NCBI GenBank assembly: GCA_009746045.1 | Contig: RPFO01000288.1 | Coordinates: 1,354,911 to 1,418,910, forward strand | From: Mesostigma viride | Taxonomy: Eukaryota; Streptophyta; Mesostigmatophyceae; Mesostigmatales; Mesostigmataceae | Direction of reading: 5' to 3' | Length of the DNA stretch: 64,000 nucleotides | Part shown: piece by piece, positions 55,133-64,000 of the stretch | Position numbering within the stretch: position 1 is the first letter of the stretch | Layout: every line of letters begins with the position of its first letter | Made by a program: the position numbers and the translations under genes | Notes under the pieces: generated by a model | The model's database searches: none | What the model saw: only the letters and a program-made list of their open reading frames with translations | Told to the model about the DNA's origin: nothing

Positions 55133-58100
55133 AATTCACCCAGGGGGAGGCCAGGTGCTCCAATGCAGATTTTATATCTGGGCAACAAGAGGGTGATCTC
55201 CAGGTTCAGGGTGGCCCCAGGTCACCTGGAGAGGTACAGGTTCCTATGAAGACGTCCTTGACAGCTGATGCAGCTGTAAGAATGTCTGACCCCATGCATC
55301 CTCGTGCTGGGCACGAGGGTGGACCTCTCATTTTGAGAGAAACCAATGTACAACCACAGAGGGGTGTGAAGGCCTCTGGTGGTATGCATGTGGTCCCTGC
55401 TGGCGGTCCAGGTGTTGGGCATGAGCAGGGTGACTCAGGCTCTGAGTCAGAACAGGATGGAAGTCAGCATGGTGATGCTGGACAACCTGACAGCACAGTC
55501 CTGACTGTGCCAGGGACTGCTTCCTCTGTGTACCAGGAGTTGGGTGCCCGAATCCACAACATGTTTGGGCATGCCACTTCTCTGTCCAACAACTTTGCCT
55601 TCCGTATGGGCAGGGCACCCCTTCTTAAGGCGTGTCAGCAAGCTGCCTCACGGTGTAAGTGCCAGTTGTCCTCCAACAAGCCCAGGAAATCACATGCCAA
55701 AGCTCTACCTCAGAGCATTGGTGATCTGCAGTGTGATATCCAACACATCAGGGGCATGCAACTGTTGGTGTGCGTGGACAGGTACACGAAATACAAGGTG
55801 CTGGAGCATTTACCTTCTATGAAGAACAGGTACTTGCTGGCTGCCCTGCAGAATGTAAGAGCCAAGTTTCCTACCACAAGGATCCAGGTGGACATGCAGT
55901 TTCAGCATCTCAAGGGTGATCCTACCCTTCCTGAGTTGCTGGTTACACCTAGGGAGGCTCATGGGCAGCAGGGTGCTATCGAGAGGGCAATCCAGGAGGT
56001 CAAGAAATTGATCATCTCTGAAGACTGGGTACCCTTGTCTGCACCTGCACTTGTCAGGAGTGCATGGCTGAGGAACGTGGAGCAGCAGCTGAACAGCAGG
56101 GTTAACTTCTACTATGATGGAGTTGCTGTCAGCCCAATGGGTCTATATCATGGCCTGTGCCCACCACATGTGCTGGAGGGCTGGAAACATGCTGCACATG
56201 TCACCTTTGCCAAGCTGAGGGAGAAGGACCGGGGTTGGAAGATGCTGGAGCCACAAGTGGGTCAGAAGGTCCTAGCTTGGAAGGAACCTAGCCTTTATGG
56301 CAAACGTGGTAGCTGGAGTCCTGGGGTGGTTACCCAGGTTGATGAAGCTAGCCACGCATGCTTGGTCAGCATGGAGGACGAACCAAAGCATGTACACCGG
56401 CTGAGTTGGTCATATGTCAAGCCTAACCTGATGAATGAGGGCAGTCAGGCACAAGGCTCACAGGATCTGCAGGATTTTCAGGTCCCAAGTGACATCACTG
56501 ACGCAACGACCACATCTGTTGCAGGGGAATCTGTCAGCCCTGGCCAGGTTGCAGAGGTACTTGTTGAACAGGCTGCAAGGTCAACAGCTGGGGAGTCAAC
56601 TGTCAAGCCCAAGGCACTAACCAAGCCCAGGGGGACAAGTTTGGCTGGATTGATTGGGGCTCTACAAAGAGCCAAGAAGCAGCCCAAGGTAGCCAAGCTC
56701 AGGTGGCATGGCAATCTGGGGCTGGACACTGCCTTAGAGGTAGACACTAATTCTCAGGTTTCCATCATTGGGACCAGGGCTGCAGCAGGGTACAGCATGA
56801 CTGAACCCAGCTATCAGTTTGTGTCTGACTTCAGTGGCGGGGTACACGTGAAGGTACTGGGTGAGGTATCATTCCTATCCTTGGACAGGACACTGCTTTT
56901 TGTGTCTTGGAGGGCTATCAAGGACCTGCTCTTCTGGGGCAGAATTTCCTATGCCAGGATGGGTAGTGATCACGTCCTCTCTCCTGACTAAGGAAGGGGC
57001 TGGTCAGGTCCCACTGATTAATTTCAGGACCACTCACCTATCACGTGCAGTAACCAGGTCGGTTAAGCGTGTGCAAGTGTGCCAGGGGCAGGAGCCCTTG
57101 GTTGATGACCTCATATTGCCAGCTGCTAGTCATCCAAGCAGTTTGGGCATTGGTCCTCACTCACTTGCTGGACACAGCCCTATCAACTACCAAGGCCTGG
57201 TGAAGCTCATGTCCTCTCCCATTATGTGTCCCCAGGTCACACTGGGTCTGATTAAATCTGGGGAGGACTGGATCTCCAAGAAATGCGTGGAACCTGTCAA
57301 TGACCTGCCTCCTGCACGACGTCTACTCAAGCTCAAGTTTGTCATCAAGATGAAGGAGGTGGACGGGGTCAAGGTACCACATGTCAGGCCAGTGCTGAAT
57401 GAGTTCAAGGGTACTGGTGAGTGCACTGCTGAGGAGTTATATACCCCTGGCATGCTGCATGATACTTGGAGGCTGCTGCTGTGTGTATTTCTAGGCCTTC
57501 TCAACAAGGGCTTGGACTATGGCTCAGTGGTGGTAGACTTCAAGAGGGCATTTCTGGAGGGGATGCAGATGTGGCACAGGAAAAGTGGGAGGGCAAGACG
57601 CCTTTCTATGTCAGGGTGCCTGCTGTATGGAAAAGGGATATTCACACTGAGTTCCTTAAAATCCTCAAGGGCCTGGAGGGCCTGAGGTCAAGTCCAATAA
57701 TCTGGAGGGAGACTCTCAACCGTTTCCTGAAGGAGCATTGCAACTTGAAGGTCTCTCCTGTAGACCCCTGTCTGTTTCTGGGGCAATGGGAAGGCCTGCC
57801 AGTGTATGCTTCGCTGCACGGGGATGACCTACATCTGATAGCTCCCACGTCGTGGCTTAAGGAGCTGATCTCCATCATTAAGTCCAAGTTTCCTCTGGGT
57901 AGGGAGCAATGGCAGGTGGAGAATGAGCCTCTGCTGTTTGTGGGCATGGAGGCCACACTGGTGAAGAAGGGGGGGAGTGGCGTATGCTGCTGGTGGGGGG
58001 CAATGATTATCAAGAGACCCTCATTAGCAAGCTTCCTCCAACCATCACACAGGCACTGTGTCCCATGGTGAGGGGCATGGTTGCTTGGGTGGCAGGCATT

Positions 58101-58727
58101 TCCAGGCCAGACCTTATGGTCATAGCCAGGTTGCCTGATGACATGCTGGTGGAGCTAGGGTCTGCCAAGGTGGCTGATCAGGTCAGGGCTTCATCTGGCA
58201 TTCTGTTGTCTGCAGTGGATTTATCACAACCCATTTGCATGGAGCTGTATGTGGATAGCTCAATGGACAGCAGGCAGGTCTCCAAGGTCAGGGGCAGGGC
58301 TGCAGGGCTCTTTGTGCTCAGACAGGAAGGCCTGGGGAGTTTGGTGAGCTGGTTTAGTCGCCTGCACAAACGGGTGGCTGTCAGCAGTGATGTGGCAGAA
58401 TGCAGGGCTATTTGTGAAGGCATTCACACAAGCCTTTATCTGAAGGAGTTGCTTCATCAGATGACTTCTAACACTCCTTGGCCACTTCAGGTTACCACTC
58501 TTCTAAAAACAGACTCCATGGGGATGGTGCAGTTTGTGCACAGGCAGATGGCCAGAAGTAGGGACTTGGATTATCTCCTTCTTAAGGAGTTGTCCTCCTT
58601 GGCCAATATTGAGCATATCCCTGGGGTTGACAATCCTGCTGATGCTTTGACCAAGCTAGTGCAGAAGGCAGCAGTGCAATACAAGGTTCTTCAGTCTCTG
58701 ATGGACCCATCTCAGCAAGCTGTCTAA
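55133..58727 (+). pseudogene. Pol of element C (IN-PR-RT-RNaseH), at least three frameshifts
   Basis: First frame to 56991: HHCC-like (IHNMFGHATSLSNNFAF), integrase (LQCDIQHIRGM, VDMQFQH, GQQGAIERAIQEVK) and the protease N-half (LEVDTNSQVSIIG). A shift near 56870 damages the end of the protease. The next frame to 57685 has VPHVRPVLNEFKGTGE and VVDFKRAFLEG. A shift near 57560 leads to LKGLEGLRSSPIIWRETLNR and ASLHGDDLHLIAP. A shift near 57985 leads to RNase H (LYVDSSMDSR, AECRAI, TDSMGM, NPADALTKL) and the stop at 58725. Same domain order as A and B. The copy is dead. Confidence 0.9.
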
Positions 58728-59677
58728 GCTGGTGCATGGTTATAGGGCATTGGAGAGCAGATTGTGTGGTAGTGTCAGCATTGTGACTGGCATAATACCT
58801 GTATTTTAGTCTGTACTAAGGCTCATGGACCATGGTACACTCACTCTGATTTTAATCAGGATACAGCCAGGTTTTGGCTGGGGTTCATGCTGTTGACTAC
58901 ACAAGGTTGACAGGTCCATTACAGACCATGTATTCTATTTTAAAAGAAATGTATATTTGTACATACTTCTCACAATGGTCTGGGAACCTTTATTCTGGGG
59001 TTTATAGGGCGGGGTTCGATTCCCTGGTATTATGTTTCTACAAGCTGGCCTGTTCAGGTGTTTGCCTGTTCAGACTTCCCTAGTTCCCCAGGGCAGGATT
59101 TAATTGTTGCCTATGTGTTTCATTTTGTCATTTGTTTGCTGTGGCAGTTTACCATCTGGCAAGTAGACGGGCGCCGTAAGACGGGCGCCAATAGACCCCT
59201 GTTGAGAGAATGACAGGCAAACTATTGTAATACGCCTTACTTTGTCAAGTGGTATTTTAATTGTCATGGATTTATTGTACTTATATTGAATATGTACTGG
59301 GTTTTATGGGATTAGTATCTGGGATTAATGTAACTCACCGCCAGAAGGTCATTGTACTGGAGGCTCTACCGAGGTGATGGGATTAATTCCTGGAGAAGAC
59401 CTCATAGAATTAACCTGTATGTATTTAATTTTGTGTGCTTCTAATATCTGGTGGTACTCTGTAATGCCACTTCCATAGGTTTTTATCCATTTCTCATGGA
59501 ATGGTTTTCCCTGTGGCAGATCTGTTTCTTTTCCAGTTCCTTAAAAGAAAAGGCTGGGGGAATGGCAATGGCCATTAAAGACATCTGTTCAAGCTTCAAG
59601 CTGGAGTGAAGGACATTTCAAGCTACTTCAAGGGTCCCTGGCAGGGGATGTGATCCCTAAAGAAAAGAAGGGATTGG
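58728..59677 (+). other. Non-coding region between pol and 3' LTR of element C
   Basis: About 950 bp with the T-arm-like GGGGTTCGATTCCCTGG at about 59011-59027, CGGGCGCC-N6-CGGGCGCC at 59168-59189, and a purine tract AGAAAAGAAGGGATTGG just before 59678. Confidence 0.8.
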
Positions 59678-60297
59678 AGTTAACGTAAAGGATTTACGTT
59701 AGATGGATAGAGATTGTTACGCTCTTTCCAACGGCACCTTGAACGCCTCATTTGGTTAAGGAACGTAAAAGTTATGACGTTTCCTAGGCTGTGCCGACAG
59801 TACCCGGCGCGCCACTGTGGGCGCGTACGGACACAGGATGTACAAGTGTCACTTTGATAGTCCGCAGGACGTTGACAGGACTTGTACAGGACTTGATGGT
59901 CAATTGATAGGTAGGCGTGCTGTAGCGCGCCAGGACCTAGGAGACAATTGATGCTGAGTAGTGTACGGATAGGTCCACAGGACTAGCCGTATGGACAATT
60001 GATAGATCTGCGCGCCAAAGGCGTGCCAGAGTCTGTGTAATCAATTGATTGACAGTTCAGCTGTGACAGTGCAGCTGAATACTTGGACGCGTCCCTAACA
60101 ACCTATATGTGTGACTTGGTCGCACCGGGACGCTAGTTCTTGCGTGCACGTTCTTTTGGCACTGCGACCCTGCATGTCGCCTGTGCTGCGTGCAGTCTTG
60201 GAAGTGACGTGACTTACGTCGGTGTTCCTTGTTATTAATAAAGGCAACTTCCTGCAAGAACCATGGCGGAATTCTTGGCATTCACCCTCTTACAACT
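59678..60297 (+). repeat. 3' LTR of element C
   Basis: 620 bp, starting AGTTAACGTAAAGG and ending CTTACAACT, next to the TSD CTATG. Its start matches the B LTR for the first eight bases. Confidence 0.93.
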
Positions 60298-60302
60298 CTA
60301 TG

Positions 60303-61590
60303 AAGGATGCACCTTTTATCCATAAGCGTCATGACACGGTGTTGGCTATGAGTGATATTCCCGCAAGCGGTCATACCTGCTCATAATGGTTAAAGAGTTG
60401 GTGGTTGTTTTCTTCAAGCATCTGGCATTTGTTTTTCGTGGTTCTGCCCCATTTGCAGGGGGCAAGCTTAGGAATGTGCTCATGGTATCGCCTCATGTCA
60501 TGGTGCACCAAGCATGCAGGCTGGCAGCTATAACAAGATGTAATATGGGCAAACTAGGTCAGAATGACCTGTAATTTGGTGGCAAGCTTCGTGATACATG
60601 AATATAATTACTTGCACTTGTTTTGGCCCAGTTTGTGGTGGGCAAGGGTGTCTTTGTGGTAGTGTTTGAGCTCCAAACCACAAAAAGCGATCATTTTTTT
60701 TTTGCACATGACCATATTTCAATGTGGGTAAACGTGGTCAGAATGAGCTGAAACTTTGGGGCTGTGTGATTGCAACCCTGGGCCAATTTTGAATGTAAGA
60801 TTTGACAGCAAATTCCTTTTATTCGTTACCCCGATATTCACAGTCTCCTTTCCCACACAGCAAAATATGGTGTTGTTCTTTCTCAGTTACATCGTTTTTC
60901 CCGTCTTTGTTCTTATCGTGTTGATTTCATCACGACTCTTGTTGAACTCTTGCAGCGTTTATTGGTCAAAGACTATGACCGAGACATTATGCTCCGTCAA
61001 GTCCGATGTTTTTTGCAACGTCACCCACATCTGTTCGGTGCTGCCCCTTGGCACAAGCTCTACAAACAGGTCGTGGACCGGCTGGATCGCATAGTATCTC
61101 CGCACATCTGAACCCTGTGATGCCAGATCTCCTTTGCGGCCGTTCCGAGCTTGGCACTGGATTCGTTGTCCACATCGTCGCGTCGCTGCAGCAACACGAT
61201 GTTTTCTGGCATTCGCGGGCTTTTGGTTCTCGCCGCACATTTGAAAGTGCTGTCCTCCGGCTTTTTGCCTTTGCACCGTGTGCAGTGCTTGGACGTTTGG
61301 AATCATGGCATGGCTAACGTGATGACTGACTAGCTACCTTTTCAGTGGTTTTCCATTTGCGGGTATTTCCTCGTAAATGGTGGGAGAGCGATCGCAGCAA
61401 TGGTGCTCACCACTAGACACTCCCGGCCAGTTAGGCTCGAAACACACGCCCTGATCAAGCATGCTGTTTCCGGCCCCACCGTCTAGGTCATCTAGTCGCT
61501 CTACACGTAAGCCAGCCATAATTTCAATGCACACGGATACACATTTCCATCACCATTCATCTTCATCATCCTGAACGACTCGAACACGCG
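60303..61590. other. Spacer; possible terminal exon at 60956-61111 (+)
   Basis: A CTCTTGCAG acceptor-like site precedes an open 52-codon stretch (RLLVKDYDRDIMLRQVRCFL, then HPHLFGAAPWHKLYKQVVDR) ending TGA at 61109-61111. Composition is protein-like, but I recognise no family, and no partner exon is evident. Two short related blocks (GGTCAGAATGA) are at about 60557 and 60738. The rest holds nothing I can name. Confidence 0.35.
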
Positions 61591-61674
61591 GACAAGATAA
61601 CGGCAGGCTCGAGCTACCATGGTCCGGATTCTCCCGATTTCTGGCCTGCGCTGGTTGTCTCCTTGATAAGATTC
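61591..61674 (+). repeat. Dispersed ~84-bp repeat, copy 2
   Basis: Close match to 32228-32311, including TACCATGGTCCGGATTCTCC and GCGCTGGTTGTCTC. Confidence 0.85.
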
Positions 61675-61845
61675 GACCCCATGGCATGTGTCTATGATTT
61701 GATATATTTTTTTAGGCACCAAAAAATACGTGTTTTGGGCTAAATTATTTCAATGTGTCTAAACATGCTTATTCTGACCTGCAAACTAGCTGGAATTAAT
61801 AGCAAGGGTTGCAATTAGATGGGAATATATGATTTGGCCACATTG

Positions 61846-62964
61846 GGTTTGCCCATTAATTAATTAATTAATTAAAATCATAGCTCCGTGGGGAGCATAT
61901 GTAACACATAGCCCTGAGAAAGGGGCATCTATGGGTTTGTAATACAATCAGGGCGACAAACTGCAGGTGTATTTTCTGATCAGGTGTAGGATGTACAACT
62001 ATCACCTGCTCTGGGTGCACTAGGTGCACCTGCACCTCCATGATGGTTCATGCCTCCTAAACAAGCACAGGCACCCAGGGGGGGCTTGAGGAGAGGGCCT
62101 AGAAGGCCTGCATGACATATGGGGTGGAAGGTATGTGGCTAGGCTATAGCTAGGGTACACATGGCCTCTCAGCAGGGAGTAACTCCCTGCATGGGCAAAG
62201 CATGACTCGACATTGCTACGGCTATTGCAAGGACGGGTGTGGGCCCATCACGTAGGCATACATGGCCACGTCACTAAGCTTTCTCAGTCTACACTACTGC
62301 TATATATTCCCTAGGCTGGGGTGGCTGGGGTGGCTGGGGTGGCTGGGGTTGCAGGGGTCGCCTGCCAGGGCTTGTGGGCGACGTAGATGTCCGCCCCCTT
62401 CCAGTAGACCGGCTTCTGCCCCGCCGTCTGCCGAAGCTGGAGGTAGGTCGGCCATGGCTCCCGTCGCCGTTGTTGCTGCGTCAAGGTCAAGTCGTCGTCC
62501 AGCGTGTAGGCGGTCCCCCCAAGCCGCTTGCGACACTTGAGGAACTCCATCTTATCCGCCATGGTGTCAAAGGTGAGGAGCAAGGGGGAGGGGCCGGCCT
62601 TACCCCGCGAGCGGGGAAGGCGGGTCACCCCCCGCGGCTTGCCCTTACCAGTGATAGCCATGGGGACAAGGATTTTGTTCTCAAACGCCAGGGCAAGGGT
62701 CTCGGAGGTCTCGTCCTGCAGCGGGTCGAAGTGCTTGACTATGACGTTAAGGCTGCGCTTGGCGAGCTCGGCCTCCTCGCGGAGGTCCAGCGTCTGCTGC
62801 TTAAGCTGGGCGGCGACGGCGGTGGTGGTGGAGGTGGCGTGTTGCTTAAGCATGTCCGCCCAGGTCGGGATGGGAGGAGCATCGCCGGCAGGGCCAGCAG
62901 GGGCTGGCCGAGCGGCGATGTCCTTCACCGCCTGAGCGGTTTGCCCATTAATTAATTAATTAAT
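61846..62964 (-). mobile_element. ORF1-only LINE-like insertion with 27-bp TSD
   Basis: A 27-bp direct repeat (61846-61872 and 62938-62964, starting GGTTTGCCCATTAATTAA) flanks a 1,065-bp body. On the minus strand the body goes from a 5'-truncated ORF1 directly into a 3' UTR with the GCTCC-CCAC-GGAGC hairpin (about 61882-61895) and a TTAA-rich tail. No ORF2 sequence is present. The 8535-8745 fragment is the same 3' end. Confidence 0.85.
62311..62937 (-). CDS. LINE ORF1-like protein, 5' truncated
   Basis: Open from the insertion's 5' edge (62937) to the stop at 62311. N-terminal coiled region (PTWADMLKQHATSTTTAVAA, LDLREEAELAKRSLNVIVKH), then KHFDPLQDETSETLALAFEN and LLLTFDTMADKMEFLKCRKR, then DDDLTLTQQQRRREPWPTYL and a segment ending KGADIYV. 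The coiled part, RRM-like middle and DLTxxQxxRR end resemble L1-type ORF1 RNA-binding proteins. It ends in an ATP tripeptide repeat from a 9-bp DNA repeat at 62315-62352. A degenerate relative is at 10980-11400. Confidence 0.65.
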   Translation of the reverse strand, partial: AQAVKDIAARPAPAGPAGDAPPIPTWADMLKQHATSTTTAVAAQLKQQTLDLREEAELAKRSLNVIVKHFDPLQDETSETLALAFENKILVPMAITGKGKPRGVTRLPRSRGKAGPSPLLLTFDTMADKMEFLKCRKRLGGTAYTLDDDLTLTQQQRRREPWPTYLQLRQTAGQKPVYWKGADIYVAHKPWQATPATPATPATPATPA

Positions 62965-63070
62965 AGACACGTGACTGCGTCACGTGAGCATAAGTCCTCA
63001 GTGGGAGGGGAGCATGGGATGGAATGGATGGTATAAGCTATCTAGGTCCTAGTTACAGGGTTTGCCCATT
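62951..63070 (-). mobile_element. 107-bp LINE tail with 13-bp TSD, older than the ORF1-only insertion
   Basis: GGGTTTGCCCATT at 63058-63070 and at 61845-61857 (the second is now beyond the later insertion). The minus-strand body has CCATCCATTCC, a CCTC-CCACT-GAGG hairpin, the hairpin CACGTGAC/GTCACGTG, and an ATTA-repeat tail. Confidence 0.75.
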
Positions 63071-63235
63071 GTCCTAGGGAAAATCGGCCAAAAATAGCGT
63101 CTTTTTCTATTTTTAGCACATAACTGTCACATGGTGGGGGGTAGTACCCCCCCAAATGGTTGGAATTTTTTTTTTTAATCATATTTATGCGCTGGTTGTC
63201 TCCTTGATATTTATGGTCCCCCATCATAACTGGAT
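63071..63235. repeat. Repeat shared with 10040-10330
   Basis: TAGCGTCTTTTTCTATTTTTAGC followed by a GGGGGGTAGTACCCCCC hairpin matches TAGCGTCTTTTGCTATTTATAGC and its hairpin at 10057-10332 (that copy is split by the LINE tail). No coding seen. Confidence 0.65.
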
Positions 63236-64000
63236 TTTTATCACATGCCTAGGTATGGTTTCCAGAAAAGTGCCCTTTTGGGATGTCATGTCCCCTTAAT
63301 TTATTAATTAATAGGCAAAAATGTCAATAACTGCAAATTTACCCCGACTAGGTTGTCCCCAGTTAACAAATTAACAAATTAACAAATTAACAAATTAACA
63401 AATTAACGCCGGCGGACTACCTGCGGACTGCTCGACGCGGAGTCGCCGGGCTACAAGTTCCGTACTTTACCAAACTCAGCCTTAGAGGCCGCCGCACCAA
63501 TTTTTACTTCTTTCCGTCACATGGCTTGCGTTGGGTTCATCGACGAGCATCGACGCTCATCGACGGTGCAATCTGACGGCGGAGAATAAGTTCGCCACAG
63601 CATAGCGCGACGCAAGGGCTAAGATCCGAGAACGTGACATGCAAAGCTTTATACCGCATCGCTAACCGGAAATTCCGTCCAACACCGTCGTACAGTACTG
63701 CCAGTCGACCGCACCTCTGCCTCTTAACCGTCGAATGCGCAATCGATCTAGAAAGTAGAAACGTCTCCGCGACACTTCCGCGATTTCAGTACTTTCCGTC
63801 ACCCTTGACAGTTTTCGTACAATACTACAAATTTACGCCAATAGAAACTCGCCTCCATACAGTACATATATCTCGATAGAGGCGTGCGTCTTATTTAATT
63901 TCAAGGTACATCTTAATTAATCTCGCCCCCCGGCCTCCGCTAATTTGCTAATTTGCTAAATTTGCTAAAAAAGAGCCAATTTTACCCCGACTGCATACCT
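63236..64000. other. AT-rich end region with 8-bp tandem repeats
   Basis: TGTCATGTCCCCTTAA at 63284-63299 is the reverse complement of the 41905 repeat start. TTAACAAA repeats at 63363-63406. TTTACCCCGACT occurs at about 63339 and 63978. GCTAATTT repeats at about 63939-63968. No gene supported. Confidence 0.5.

Larger units (their letters stand above)
42917..60302 (+). mobile_element. LTR retrotransposon C (old), disrupted by nested element B, TSD CTATG
   Basis: CTATG at 42917-42921 and 60298-60302 flanks a 5' LTR at 42922-43275 and a 3' LTR at 59678-60297. It contains ORF0 (43300-44016), a 1.9-kb non-coding stretch, gag (45957-46681 continued at 54712-55105), pol (55133-58727, several frameshifts), a non-coding region and a purine tract. 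Element B sits in gag with its own TSD. The 5' LTR has lost about 270 bp. Confidence 0.93.

Overview
The window is eukaryotic nuclear DNA, most likely from a green alga (chlorophyte). The only clear host gene is GC-rich with short, phase-0, GTGAG/GCAG-type introns, and almost everything else is transposable-element DNA. The organism call is an inference from gene style and element content. No bacterial operons, rRNA, tRNA or CRISPR were seen.

Layout. (1) 1-7575 (+): 3' part of an EDC4/VARICOSE-like mRNA-decapping scaffold gene, in four exons. Intron 2 is almost entirely a ~45-copy 73-bp minisatellite whose unit contains a copy of the exon-2 splice donor. (2) 7.6-15.3 kb: intergenic DNA with 5'-truncated LINE pieces, including ORF1-like and ORF2-like fragments and a restriction-like-endonuclease LINE tail with clear target-site duplications (TSDs). 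(3) 15.3-29.5 kb: a degenerate DNA-transposon transposase gene (minus strand, 28615 to 16048), split by an 8.2-kb LTR retrotransposon (element A, 19466-27631, minus strand). A hierarchical palindrome (28791-29345) lies just upstream of the transposase start. (4) 29.5-31.3 kb: a PHD-finger-like gene fragment (+) broken by a LINE fragment. (5) 31.3-36 kb: minisatellites and a Gly/Met/Asn-repeat reading frame. (6) 36-41.9 kb: LINE remnants including one nearly full-length, frameshifted ORF1+ORF2 copy. (7) 42.9-60.3 kb: an old LTR retrotransposon (element C) with a young one (element B, 46682-54706) nested in its gag. (8) 60.3-64 kb: repeats and stacked LINE tails.

The strongest candidate for something undescribed is the LTR-retrotransposon family represented by A, B and C. 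They have Ty1/copia-like order with integrase before RT, but the aspartic-protease-like domain (DTN instead of DTG/DSG) lies between integrase and RT, not between Gag and integrase. All three have a Gag stop that is UGA followed by CUN (CUA, CUU, CUG); pol continues in the same frame in A and B, which suggests stop-codon readthrough. They also share an extra ORF between the 5' LTR and gag, LTRs starting AGTT, a purine tract ending GGRTTGG, an HGDD RT box, and a tRNA T-arm-like motif downstream of pol. B has an uninterrupted 1,185-codon pol. A and B have two nearly identical LTRs each, so the family has moved recently.
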